From: Streptomyces albireticuli
GTDB lineage: Bacteria > Actinomycetota > Actinomycetes > Streptomycetales > Streptomycetaceae
Direction: 5' to 3'
Assembly (NCBI RefSeq): GCF_002192455.1
Contig: NZ_CP021744.1
Location: 6,720,501-6,784,500, forward strand
Length of the DNA: 64,000 nucleotides
Numbering within the stretch: position 1 is the first letter of the stretch; every line of letters begins with the position of its first letter. The notes under the pieces were generated by a model that saw only the letters and a program-made list of their open reading frames with translations, was not told the DNA's origin and searched no databases. Of the stretch, positions 42,215-50,363 are shown piece by piece. The position numbers and the translations under genes were made by a program.

Positions 42215-42587
42215 GGTGCACCCCTAATATCACGACCGGCACCGCAGAGGAAGCCGATTTCATAGGAGAATTTTTCCAATGAAAAGTTCTCGACAGAAAT
42301 GATCGCATCCTTGCTGCATGATCTACGTACGGGTCAGCAGTCACGGGGGTGCCGCTGACCTGATCAGCGTCGACCCGGCCGGGACGGCGGCGAAGGGAGC
42401 ACCGCATTCGTTCGCTGACCGACCGTCCGGGCCGGCAGCGGACGGGGAACATCCGCCGCCAGCTGCCCCGCGCGACGTTATGGACCACGGGGCGCGAGGG
42501 GTGCCGGTCTCGGCCGAACGGGCGGCGCGGGAACCCGCGCCGGGCTGTCCCCGTCCCTCCCGCACCGTCTGCTGATAGATCCGCGGT
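42215..42587. promoter_or_regulatory. AT-rich divergent promoter region with palindrome at 42266-42291
   Basis: 373 bases. GAGAATTTTTC (42266-42276) and GAAAAGTTCTC (42281-42291) form an inverted repeat with a 4-base spacer and one mismatch in a stretch much richer in A+T than the surroundings. It lies about 50 bases upstream of the MmyB-like start. TAGATC (42576-42581) could be a leaderless -10 for the antiporter. I see no gene. Confidence 0.5.
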
Positions 42588-43829
42588 ATGGGCGACGAGG
42601 AGCGGCGGACCGCGGTGCCGTCGGCCGCGGCGGCCGCCGTACGGATCGGCGCCGCCTGTGCCGGCGCGCTGCCCGCCGTCGCCGTGCGGCTGAGCGGGAC
42701 CGGACTCGCGCCCGGCTGGGCGGTGGCCGTCTTCGGGCTGGGCGTGCTCTCCGCGGCGCTCCTGCTGATGTGGGCCGCCGAGACCGCCCGCGCCGACATG
42801 GCCGGAGCGCTCGCCCTCGCCCTGCTGGCCTTCATCGCGGTCCTGCCGGAATACGCCGTGGACCTCTACTTCGCCTACGCCGCGGGGTCGGACCCGTCCT
42901 ACGCCGCCTACGCCGCGGCCAACATGACCGGCGCCAACCGGCTCCTCGTGGGCGTCGGCTGGCCGCTCGTCGCCCTCGCCGCGGCGCTCGCCCTGCGCCG
43001 CCGGGGCGCGCCGCCGGTCGGCATCACCCTCGAACCGCACCGCCGGATCGACGTGGCCTTCCTCGCGGTGGCCGCCGTGCTCGCCTTCGTGATGCCGCTC
43101 ACCCGGGAGATCGCCTGGTACGTGCCGCTCGTGCTGATCCCCTGGTACGGCTACTACCTGTACCGCATCGGCAAGTGCTCCTCGGGGGAGATGGAGGAGC
43201 TGATCGGGGTGCCGGCCCGGCTGGCCGCGCTGCCGCGGACCACCCGCCGGGTGACCACGGCGACGCTCTTCGCCGGCGCGGCGGCCGTCGTCTTCGCCTG
43301 CGCCGAGCCGTTCGCCGACGGCCTGGTCGAGGCGGGGGCCTCGCTGGGCATCGACCGCTTCGTGCTGGTGCAGTGGCTCGCCCCGCTGGCCTCGGAGGCG
43401 CCGGAGCTGCTCGTCGCCGTCGTCTTCGCCTGGCGGCTGCGGGCCGGCGACGGCCTCGGCGCTCTGCTGTCCAGCAAGGTCAACCAGTGGACGCTGCTGG
43501 TGGGCTGCCTGCCCCTGGCCCACGCCGCCGGTGGCGGCGGGGCCGCGCTCCCGCTGGTGACGAGGCAGGTGGACGAGGTCGCGCTGACGGCGGCCCAGAC
43601 GGTCCTGGCCGTCGTGGTCCTGCTGGACCTGCGGTTCGCGCGGTGGCAGGCCGGCTGCCTCTTCGTGCTCTTCGCCGTGCAGTTCGCGCTGCCCGGTGAG
43701 TCCGCGCGCCTCGTCCTGACCTATGTCTATCTGGGCCTCGCGGCCCTGCTGCTGACCACCCGGCTGCGCGAGCTCCCGGCCACCGCCCGCGCGCTGGGCG
43801 GGCGGATCGAGGAGGATCCGCACTACTGA
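42588..43829 (+). CDS. Sodium/calcium antiporter-like membrane protein (CaCA superfamily)
   Basis: 413 residues, about 10-11 helices. Two related alpha repeats carry the ion-binding acidic residues: LLAFIAVLPEYAVDLYFAY near residue 85 and APLASEAPELLVAVVFAW near residue 268. Each is followed by an N-rich stretch (AAANMTGANRLL and SSKVNQWTLLVG). This inverted repeat is the CaCA hallmark. The exchanged cation could be calcium, sodium or protons. The ATG at 42588 is probably leaderless. Confidence 0.82.
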   Translation: MGDEERRTAVPSAAAAAVRIGAACAGALPAVAVRLSGTGLAPGWAVAVFGLGVLSAALLLMWAAETARADMAGALALALLAFIAVLPEYAVDLYFAYAAGSDPSYAAYAAANMTGANRLLVGVGWPLVALAAALALRRRGAPPVGITLEPHRRIDVAFLAVAAVLAFVMPLTREIAWYVPLVLIPWYGYYLYRIGKCSSGEMEELIGVPARLAALPRTTRRVTTATLFAGAAAVVFACAEPFADGLVEAGASLGIDRFVLVQWLAPLASEAPELLVAVVFAWRLRAGDGLGALLSSKVNQWTLLVGCLPLAHAAGGGGAALPLVTRQVDEVALTAAQTVLAVVVLLDLRFARWQAGCLFVLFAVQFALPGESARLVLTYVYLGLAALLLTTRLRELPATARALGGRIEEDPHY

Positions 43830-43860
43830 GCCCCGTGCGCGCGGGCCCGCCGGGCCCGGC

Positions 43861-44943
43861 TCACGGCTCGGTGATCAGATCCGTGAGCGCCCTGATGCCG
43901 TCCGACGCCAGGACGCGCCGTTGCCGGTCCGCCGGGGTGCCTCGGCGCAGCAGCCGGTGGACCAGGGAGCTCACCTGCCGGGTGTCGCCCGACTCCTCCA
44001 GGGCCTGTCCTATGTGGGTGAGAAGGGTGAGGACCACGGCGTCGGCGCCCCGGCGCCTGCCCTCGGGGTCCACCAGCACGCCGTCCAGCCCGTACCGCGC
44101 CGCGTGCCAGTTCGAGGCGTTGAGCAGCTCGGGGGTGCAGGGGGTGAGCAGCGGGCCCGTCTTCTCGTCCCGGATGGCCGTGGCCACCAGGGCCCGGACG
44201 ATCCCGGCGAACATGACGGCGTCGTCGACCCGCAGCTGGACGTCCAGACAGCGGACCTCGATCGTGGGGTAGCGGTCGGACAGCCTCGCCTGCCAGTAGA
44301 GCTGCCCCCGGTCGGTGATCGCGCCGGCGACGAACAGCGCCTGGATTCGCTCTTCGTAGTCGGCGAGATCGGTGAAGTGCGGGGGCGGGCCGCTGACCGG
44401 CCAGCGGCTGTAGACCACCGTGCGCCAGCTGGCGAAGCCGGTGTCCTGGCCGTGCCACATGGGGGAGTTCGCGGCCATGGCCACCAGGACGGGCAGCCAG
44501 GGCCGGACGCGGTTGAGTACGCCTACGCCCACCTCCCGGTCGGGGATGGCGACATGCACATGCATCCCGTTGACCAGCTGCTCGTCGACGAGCTGCGGTG
44601 CCACGGAGTGCATGGCCAGATAGCGGGGACTGCGCGTCACGGGCACGGGGGCCAGCCCGGCTCGCGGCGCGGTCCCGCTCGCGGCGATGCGGCACCCGGT
44701 GCGCTTCGCGGCGGAACTCACCGCGTGACGCAGCCGCAGCAGATGCCTGCTCGCCTCCGCCAGATCCGAGCAGACCGGAGTGGCAACTTCCACTTGGGCC
44801 TGCAACAGTTCCGGCTGAATCTCCCGCTCGTGGACGACCGGCTCCAGGTCCACCGCCGCACAGACCTGTTCTGCCATCGGTACGGGCAGCGCGGTGGCCG
44901 GGTCGAGCAGAAGATACTCCTCCTCGATCCCTAGGGTGAGCAT
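43861..44943 (-). CDS. YbdK-type carboxylate-amine ligase (glutamate-cysteine ligase 2 family)
   Basis: 360 residues from the ATG at 44943. The N-terminus MLTLGIEEEYLLLDP is the family hallmark, with the Glu cluster for metal/ATP. Further motifs are NGMHVHVAIPDRE (His pair), ANSPMWHGQDTGFASWR and RYPTIEVRCLDVQ. YbdK has weak gamma-glutamylcysteine synthetase activity, and actinobacterial relatives include enzymes for other amide bonds. TAGCGA just upstream suggests a leaderless start. It is a single gene. Confidence 0.87.
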   Translation of the reverse strand: MLTLGIEEEYLLLDPATALPVPMAEQVCAAVDLEPVVHEREIQPELLQAQVEVATPVCSDLAEASRHLLRLRHAVSSAAKRTGCRIAASGTAPRAGLAPVPVTRSPRYLAMHSVAPQLVDEQLVNGMHVHVAIPDREVGVGVLNRVRPWLPVLVAMAANSPMWHGQDTGFASWRTVVYSRWPVSGPPPHFTDLADYEERIQALFVAGAITDRGQLYWQARLSDRYPTIEVRCLDVQLRVDDAVMFAGIVRALVATAIRDEKTGPLLTPCTPELLNASNWHAARYGLDGVLVDPEGRRRGADAVVLTLLTHIGQALEESGDTRQVSSLVHRLLRRGTPADRQRRVLASDGIRALTDLITEP

Positions 44944-45271
44944 GCCGTATCGCTACCCCCGCGCCCTCCCGGCGAACCGCGCACGGGGGCCGTCCCGGGT
45001 TTCTGTCGCAAAGACGCCGGACCCTTCTGCGGATACCGGCTCCGGGGTGCGTCGGGTGACGCGATTTCGGTCTCCGGGCATCTCGGCAACTTCCTTGCGA
45101 GAAAAGGATTTACGAGGTCCGTGTGGTGCGAAAACATACCCCGGTTCCCTGAATGGCCGTGAAGTGAAGAAGTTCACAGAAACCCCTCCCGGCGCCGGAT
45201 TCCGGCATTCCGTGATGCAGGATCTTGGATCGAACACAAGATCCCGTCACCGAGGCGGGCGACCCGGGCGG
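44944..45271. other. Intergenic region 5' of the c-di-AMP riboswitch
   Basis: No gene is seen. GATCTTG (45221-45227) and CAAGATC (45237-45243) form a short palindrome immediately upstream of the aptamer, and the promoter of the hydrolase gene should lie around or before it. Confidence 0.45.
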
Positions 45272-45440
45272 ACGCCGAGTCCTGCCGCCGTACCGGGTGC
45301 GGACAGATCGAAAAGGATCGGCAGGAGCGGGAGACCCAAGCACGGCGGACCACGATGGCGGTGGTCCTTGGGGTGAAGTCACTCAGGTGACCGGGCAACT
45401 TCGACAGCCCGAACCCGACAGGTCATCTTTCGCAGGCGGA
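45272..45440 (+). ncRNA. ydaO/yuaA-type cyclic di-AMP riboswitch
   Basis: The hallmark conserved blocks appear in order: GCCGAGTCCTG (from 45274), GGAGCGGGAGACCCAAG (from 45324), CTTGGGGTGAA (from 45367), and CCCGAACCCGACAGG (from 45408) with CGCAGGCGG at the 3' end. It sits directly before the NlpC/P60 gene, the usual place in Streptomyces, where these riboswitches control wall hydrolases. High c-di-AMP is expected to switch expression off. The ribosome site GAAGGG of the gene lies just downstream of the last stem. Confidence 0.88.
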
Positions 45441-45457
45441 TGACGAAGGGTTTTGTC

Positions 45458-45931
45458 ATGTCTGCGATTCCTGGCATACCGGCGCTCAAGTCCCGGGCCG
45501 TGGCCGCGTCCGTCCTCACCGCGGCCACCGTGACCGCGTCGATGCTCCTGCCCGGTGTGGGATCCGAGGCCCAGGCCGCGACGCCCGGTCAGACCGCCGT
45601 GAAGGTCGCGGCCTCCAAGAAGGGCTCGCCCTACCAGTACGGCGCGGCCGGCCCCAACCGGTTCGACTGCTCGGGCCTGACGCTCTACTCCTTCAAGAAG
45701 GCCGGCAAGACGCTCCCGCGCACCGCCGCCCAGCAGTACAACAAGACCCGTCACCTCTCGGCGGGCTCCCGCCAGGTCGGCGACCTCGTCTTCTTCCACT
45801 CCGGCAGCAACGTCTACCACGTGGGCATCTACGCCGGCGACAACAAGATCTGGCACTCGCCCAAGCCGGGCGCGTCCGTCCGCATGGAGAAGATCTGGAG
45901 CAGCGGCGTCTGGTACGGCCGCGTCAACTGA
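45458..45931 (+). CDS. Secreted NlpC/P60 peptidoglycan hydrolase (C40 peptidase)
   Basis: 157 residues from the ATG at 45458, with GAAGGG seven bases upstream; the ATG at 45440 lies inside the riboswitch 3' region. The signal peptide ends at EAQAA. The mature protein is a minimal NlpC/P60 domain with the catalytic Cys in RFDCSGLTLY, His in VYHVGIYAG and the third polar residue in KIWHSPKPG. It should cut D-Glu-diamino-acid stem-peptide bonds. No LysM or coiled-coil domain is present. It is controlled by the c-di-AMP riboswitch and so by cell-wall or osmotic state. Confidence 0.92.
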   Translation: MSAIPGIPALKSRAVAASVLTAATVTASMLLPGVGSEAQAATPGQTAVKVAASKKGSPYQYGAAGPNRFDCSGLTLYSFKKAGKTLPRTAAQQYNKTRHLSAGSRQVGDLVFFHSGSNVYHVGIYAGDNKIWHSPKPGASVRMEKIWSSGVWYGRVN

Positions 45932-45954
45932 CGGCCCGTACGGTGCCACGCCAC

Positions 45955-45998
45955 GGCGCGGCCCCCGGCTCTCCGTGAGGAGCGCCGGGGGCCGCGCC
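45955..45998. terminator. Bidirectional hairpin terminator, 15-bp stem
   Basis: GGCGCGGCCCCCGGC (45955-45969) pairs with 45984-45998 between the convergent hydrolase and protease genes. Confidence 0.78.
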
Positions 45999-46030
45999 CG
46001 TTCCCCGGGGCGGCACGGAGCCCCGAGGGG

Positions 46031-47101
46031 TCACGGGAGCTGTGCCCCGAAGGCCCGGAGGGCGTCCGTCACCGGCTGGAAGAACGTCTCGCCGCCGGAC
46101 GAGCAGTCACCGCTGCCGCCCGAGGTGAGCCCGAGCGCGGTCCCGCCGTCGAAGAGCGCGCCGCCGCTGTCGCCCGGCTCGGCGCAGACCGTGGTGTCGA
46201 TCAGACCGTCGACCTGGCCCTCCTCGTAGTTGACGGTCGCGTCGAGGCCGGTCACCTCGCCGCCGCTGACGCCGGTGGTGCTGCCGCTGCGCCGCACCGG
46301 CTCGCCGACCGTCGCCTCCGCGGCCCGGGTGATCTGCTGGCTCCCGCCGTTGTACAGATTGACGGCGCTGGGGTGGGCGACGGAGGCGGTGTAGCGCACG
46401 AGGGCGTAGTCGTGGCCGGGGAAGGACGACTGCTCGGTCACCCCGATCACGGGGCCGCCCTGGGTGGCGGACCACTGCGCCGAGGCGTTGCCGCAGTGTC
46501 CGGCGGTGAGGAAGTACGGCTTCCCGCCCTTGGTGATGTTGAAGCCGAGCGAGCAGCGCACCCCGCTGCCCCAGATGGCGTCGCCGCCCATGAGGTACGG
46601 GCGGAAGGTCCCGGACGTCCTTCTGAGCGCGGCCCTGTCGCCCAGGCCCGCGACGACCTTCTCCAGCCGGGCCAGCCGGGCGCCCCCGACCGTGCTGTCG
46701 GCGGTGACCACGACCTTGTTGCGGCGCGGGTCGACCGACCAGGCGGTGCCGGGTATCGCGGCGCGCTCCTTCAGGGTGCTCCGGGCCGCCGCGAGCTCGG
46801 TGGCCGAGTGCCGGACGAGCCGGGCCTCGGCCCCGGCGGCGCGGACCTTCGCGGCGGTCGCCCGGTCGAGGACGCCGACGACCAGGGTGCGGGCCGCGGC
46901 GTCGTAGTACGCGCCGGCCGTGTCCGCCGCCGGCAGGCTCGCGGTGAGGTCCCGCGCGAGCCGGCCCGCGCTCCCGGCGGAGAGCGTGGCCGGGCCGGGG
47001 GAGGCGTGGGCGCTCGGCAGGGTGAGCGCGGTCGCGGTCAGGACGGTGGCGGCAGCGGCGGCCAGGGCCGCGCGGCGGGCAGGGGTGCGGGAACGGTTCA
47101 C
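46031..47101 (-). CDS. Streptogrisin-type S1 serine protease with propeptide
   Basis: 356 residues from the GTG at 47101, with AGGAGG five bases upstream. The signal peptide ends around AHA-SP, and a Pro_Al_protease-type propeptide of about 130 residues follows. The chymotrypsin-like protease begins near DAIWGSGVRCSLGFN. The triad is His in LTAGHCGN, Asp in GHDYALVRY and Ser in EPGDSGGALF, with Cys pairs as in streptogrisins. It is a secreted alpha-lytic-protease-like enzyme. The promoter has TTGACA on the minus strand inside a GTCAATTGAC palindrome. Confidence 0.92.
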   Translation of the reverse strand: MNRSRTPARRAALAAAAATVLTATALTLPSAHASPGPATLSAGSAGRLARDLTASLPAADTAGAYYDAAARTLVVGVLDRATAAKVRAAGAEARLVRHSATELAAARSTLKERAAIPGTAWSVDPRRNKVVVTADSTVGGARLARLEKVVAGLGDRAALRRTSGTFRPYLMGGDAIWGSGVRCSLGFNITKGGKPYFLTAGHCGNASAQWSATQGGPVIGVTEQSSFPGHDYALVRYTASVAHPSAVNLYNGGSQQITRAAEATVGEPVRRSGSTTGVSGGEVTGLDATVNYEEGQVDGLIDTTVCAEPGDSGGALFDGGTALGLTSGGSGDCSSGGETFFQPVTDALRAFGAQLP

Positions 47102-47603
47102 TCGTGCCTCCTGTGGGGGAGTGCCCGACATCGATGTCGGGCGTGGAGGTCGTGCGTGAGGTGGGGGCACGGCGCGACGGCCGATGAAATGGTCGCGTCC
47201 ATGTCAATTGACCTCAGTGTCACCAGAGGGCCGGGCGGCGTTCAAGGGCGACATCCGGTCGCGCGCCCGGACGGCTCACTCGCCCTTCCGTCCCCACGGA
47301 CGGAAGGGCGAGTGACCCCTGTCAACAGGAGGGACGCGTAAAGAGGTTCGCCCACCGGTGAGCGGACGGGCCGGACCGCTCCTGTCCGGTAGTCGCTCCC
47401 CTTGGCGTCGGCGAGACGCTCTCTTTGCCCGCTCTTGGGGGCCGGCGCGGCCGTCACGGCGACCGGCGCCCGGCGGGCCGGGCCCCCGCGCCCGCGCTCC
47501 GCGCGCCCGCGACGGGCTTCACGCTCCCGCCCGTTCCACCTGTACGGGTGACACCCGCTCCGGAGCGCCGGAACCGGCGGCCGCCGGTGCCAGGCTGCTC
47601 CGC
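47102..47603. promoter_or_regulatory. Divergent region with GTCAATTGAC palindrome and an 18-bp perfect hairpin
   Basis: 502 bases. GTCAATTGAC (47203-47212) overlaps TTGACA, a consensus -35 for the protease on the minus strand. The hairpin 47276-47293 / 47298-47315 (TCACTCGCCCTTCCGTCC and its exact complement, 4-base loop) lies between two divergent genes and so cannot be their 3' terminator. No gene is seen. Confidence 0.6.
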
Positions 47604-48602
47604 ATGCGTCGCCGTACCTTCGTCGTCTCGGCCGCCGGAGCGGCTCTCGCCACGACCACCCCCACGGGCGCACCGGCTCTCGCGGCCGATCCCCTGCCGC
47701 CCGCGCTCGGGGCACGCTTCCCCGGGACCGGCAGGGGCTACTGGCGCGGCGGCCGGCCGCGGTCCGCCTTCCACCGTCACCTCGACACCCTGCGCGCCTA
47801 CGGGGTCGGCCTCGTCCGCGTGGACGTGTCCTGGCCCAAGAGCGAGCGCAGGCGCGGCCGGGCGCGCGCCGGCCACCCCTACAACAGACGCCTCGGCGCC
47901 GTGCTCGACGCGGCGGCGGAGCGCGGCTTCGGCGTCCTCGTCACTCTCCACGACTCACCGGCCTGGGCACGCCCCGGCGCCGCCTCCCGCGACCCCGCCG
48001 CGCGCTTCCCCGAGGACCCCGAGGCCGTCCGCCCCTGGGCGGAATGGCTGGGCTCCACCTACGGCGACCGCGTCCGCGCCTGGGAGGTGTGGCACGAGCC
48101 CAACCTCCCCGGCACCACCGGCGTCACCGATCCCGGCGAGCGGGCCGCGCGCTACGCCGCCCTCCTGCGCGCCTGCTCGGCCGGCCTGAAGGCGGGACAC
48201 CCCGGGGCCGTGGTGGTGCTCGGCGGCCCCCGCCACACCGACCACCGCTTCGTCCGTGACGTCTACGCCGCGGGCGCCCGCGACCACTTCGACGTGCTGG
48301 CCCTCCGCCCCCGCCAGGACCCCGGGGCGCCCCCCGGCATCGGGCAGGTGGCCAACTTCCCGGCCGTGGCCGAGGCGATGCGCGCGTACCGCGACGGCGA
48401 CAAGCCCGTCTGGTGGACCGACTTCGCCGCCGCGGCACCCGCCCCCGAGGACCCCGGCGCCCTCGTCCGCGCCTTCGAGCTCGCCCGCCTCGCGCACCCG
48501 CAGATCCGCCTCGGCGTCCTCGCCCCGGGTGTCGCACCGCCCCAGCTCGCGGCCCTGCGGGACTACTTCCAGCGGCACGACGGGCGCCGCCCGCTGCTCT
48601 GA
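47604..48602 (+). CDS. Secreted glycoside hydrolase-like TIM barrel (clan A type), nucleophile Glu replaced by Asp
   Basis: 332 residues from the ATG at 47604. The N-terminus MRRRTFVVSAAGAALA is a Tat-type signal. The barrel shows LRAYGVGLVRVDVSWP (strand 2), GVLVTLHDSPAWA and the acid/base Glu165 in WEVWHEPNLPG. At the strand that normally holds the nucleophile Glu (typically WxTEFG) the sequence is VWWTDFAAA with Asp273. It resembles GH5/GH39-like proteins of actinobacteria. With the shorter Asp it could be inverting, low-activity or a binding protein. Substrate unknown. Confidence 0.75.
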   Translation: MRRRTFVVSAAGAALATTTPTGAPALAADPLPPALGARFPGTGRGYWRGGRPRSAFHRHLDTLRAYGVGLVRVDVSWPKSERRRGRARAGHPYNRRLGAVLDAAAERGFGVLVTLHDSPAWARPGAASRDPAARFPEDPEAVRPWAEWLGSTYGDRVRAWEVWHEPNLPGTTGVTDPGERAARYAALLRACSAGLKAGHPGAVVVLGGPRHTDHRFVRDVYAAGARDHFDVLALRPRQDPGAPPGIGQVANFPAVAEAMRAYRDGDKPVWWTDFAAAAPAPEDPGALVRAFELARLAHPQIRLGVLAPGVAPPQLAALRDYFQRHDGRRPLL

Positions 48603-48629
48603 CGCCCGGGGCCCCGGCGGCACCCTCCG

Positions 48630-50363
48630 TCAGACCCCCGGCAGCCGCCGGTCCGACGGCCGCAGATAGACCGCCCACGTCAGCACCAGGCAGACCGCGT
48701 ACGCGGCGAGGAAGGCCAGGTAGGCCGCCTCGCCGTTGCCCGAGGCCAGGAAGGACTGGCGGAAGGCGATGTTGACGAGGACGCCGCCGAAGGCGCCGAC
48801 CGCACCCGCGATGCCGATCAGCGCCGAGGCGCGGCGCCGCGACCGCTGCTCGGCCGCCTCCGGATCCGCGCCGGACGCCACCTCCGCCCCGGCCTTGGCC
48901 CGGAAGATCGCCGGAATCATCTTGTACGTCGAGCCGTTGCCGATCCCGCTGAGCACGAACAGCGCCACGAACCCGGTGACGAACAGCGGCAGCGAGCCCC
49001 GCCGTGACGCGGCCAGCACCGCCGCCGCGCCCGCCGCCATCGCCGCGTAGATCCACACCGTCACCCTCGCCCCGCCCCAGCGGTCGGCCATCAGCCCGCC
49101 CACCGGGCGCACCAGCGAGCCGAGCAGCGGTCCGAGGAAGGTGACGCCCGCGGCCTTCACCGGGGTGTCGAAGTGGTCGTGGAACTGCACCTGGAGCACC
49201 TGCCCGAAGGCGAAGCCGAAGCCGATGAACGAGCCGAACGTGCCGATGTAGAGCACCGACATGATCCAGGTGTGCGGCTCGCGGCAGACGTCGCGCATGG
49301 CCCGCCGGTCGCTGCGCAGCGCGGTGAGGTTGTCCATCCGCAGCGCCGCGGCCAGGGCCGCGAGGGCGATCAGCGGGATGTAGACGAGCGGCAGCAGCCG
49401 CGGGCTGCCCGTGCCCGCCACGGCCATCAGCAGCAGGCCGGCGAGCTGCACCGCCGGGACCCCGAGATTGCCGCCGCCGGCGTTGAGGCCGAGCGCCCAG
49501 CCCTTCAGGCGCTGCGGGTAGAACGCGTTGATGTTCGCCATCGAGGAGGCGAAGTTGCCGCCGCCCACCCCCGCGACGCACGCCACCGCCAGGAGCGTGC
49601 CGTAGGAGACGCCCGGTTCGAGCACGACCCCGGCCAGGACGGTGGGGACCAGCAGCAGGAGCGCGCTGACGACCGTCCAGTTCCGGCCGCCGAACACGGC
49701 CACCGCGAAGGTGTACGGCAGCCGCAGGACCGCGCCCAGCGCCGTCGGCAGGGCGGTGAGCAGGAACTTCCCGGCCGCGTCGATCCCGTACTCCGGCCCC
49801 AGGAAGAGGACCAGCACCGACCACAGGCTCCACACCGAGAAGCCGATGTGCTCGGAGAGCACGGAGAGGGCGAGGTTGCGGCGGGCCACGCGGGCACCGG
49901 TCTCCCGCCAGAAGCCCGGGTCCTCCGGCCGCCAGTCGTCGATGTCGTGCCGCCGGCGCCCGCCGGGCACCGCGCGCGCGGAGCCGTCCCCCGTCTGGTC
50001 GCCGGTCCCCTTCCCGTCGCCCTCCGCCTTCCTGCGCACCGGCCAGACCGGCACCTCCGCCGCGCTCCCGTCCGGGGCGGTCGGCTCGTCCAGGCAGCTG
50101 CCCGTCCGCAGGTCGAAGGCCTGCTTGTACATGGGGGAGCACACCACCGGCACGCCCTCCCGGCTGCCGAGGATGCCGCGCGAGAGGACGAACGCCCCGC
50201 TGAACGGATCGCGGTTGCCGACGGCGTACACCGCGCCGCCGCGGTCCCGGAAGACGGCCACCTGCTCCTCGCCGACCAGCACCGCCACGCCCCGCCCGGG
50301 GACGAGCGCCTCCCAGTCGCAGACGGGCCGCCAGCCCGTCCCGTCGTGGATCTCCACGGTCAT
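48630..50363 (-). CDS. NirD-NarK fusion: nitrite reductase small subunit joined to nitrate/nitrite MFS transporter
   Basis: 577 residues from the ATG at 50363, which overlaps the nirB stop by 4 bases, with GGAGGT upstream. Residues about 1-105 are NirD: a Rieske-like fold without cluster Cys/His pairs (WRPVCDWEALVPGRG, AVFRDRGGAVYAVGNRDPFSGA, VVCSPMYKQAFDLRTGSCLDEP). A charged Gly-rich linker of about 35 residues follows. The rest is an NNP-family MFS transporter with 12 helices and the nitrate signature GVGGGNFASSMANINAFYP plus GLNAGGGNLGVPAVQL. The frame is open throughout. The linked small subunit may place nitrite reductase at the importer. Confidence 0.9.
   Translation of the reverse strand: MTVEIHDGTGWRPVCDWEALVPGRGVAVLVGEEQVAVFRDRGGAVYAVGNRDPFSGAFVLSRGILGSREGVPVVCSPMYKQAFDLRTGSCLDEPTAPDGSAAEVPVWPVRRKAEGDGKGTGDQTGDGSARAVPGGRRRHDIDDWRPEDPGFWRETGARVARRNLALSVLSEHIGFSVWSLWSVLVLFLGPEYGIDAAGKFLLTALPTALGAVLRLPYTFAVAVFGGRNWTVVSALLLLVPTVLAGVVLEPGVSYGTLLAVACVAGVGGGNFASSMANINAFYPQRLKGWALGLNAGGGNLGVPAVQLAGLLLMAVAGTGSPRLLPLVYIPLIALAALAAALRMDNLTALRSDRRAMRDVCREPHTWIMSVLYIGTFGSFIGFGFAFGQVLQVQFHDHFDTPVKAAGVTFLGPLLGSLVRPVGGLMADRWGGARVTVWIYAAMAAGAAAVLAASRRGSLPLFVTGFVALFVLSGIGNGSTYKMIPAIFRAKAGAEVASGADPEAAEQRSRRRASALIGIAGAVGAFGGVLVNIAFRQSFLASGNGEAAYLAFLAAYAVCLVLTWAVYLRPSDRRLPGV

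Noticed and set aside
42279..42302. Tiny ORF MKSSRQK with AGGAG upstream
   Set aside because: Seven codons lying inside a palindrome; more likely an accident of the AT-rich operator-like element.
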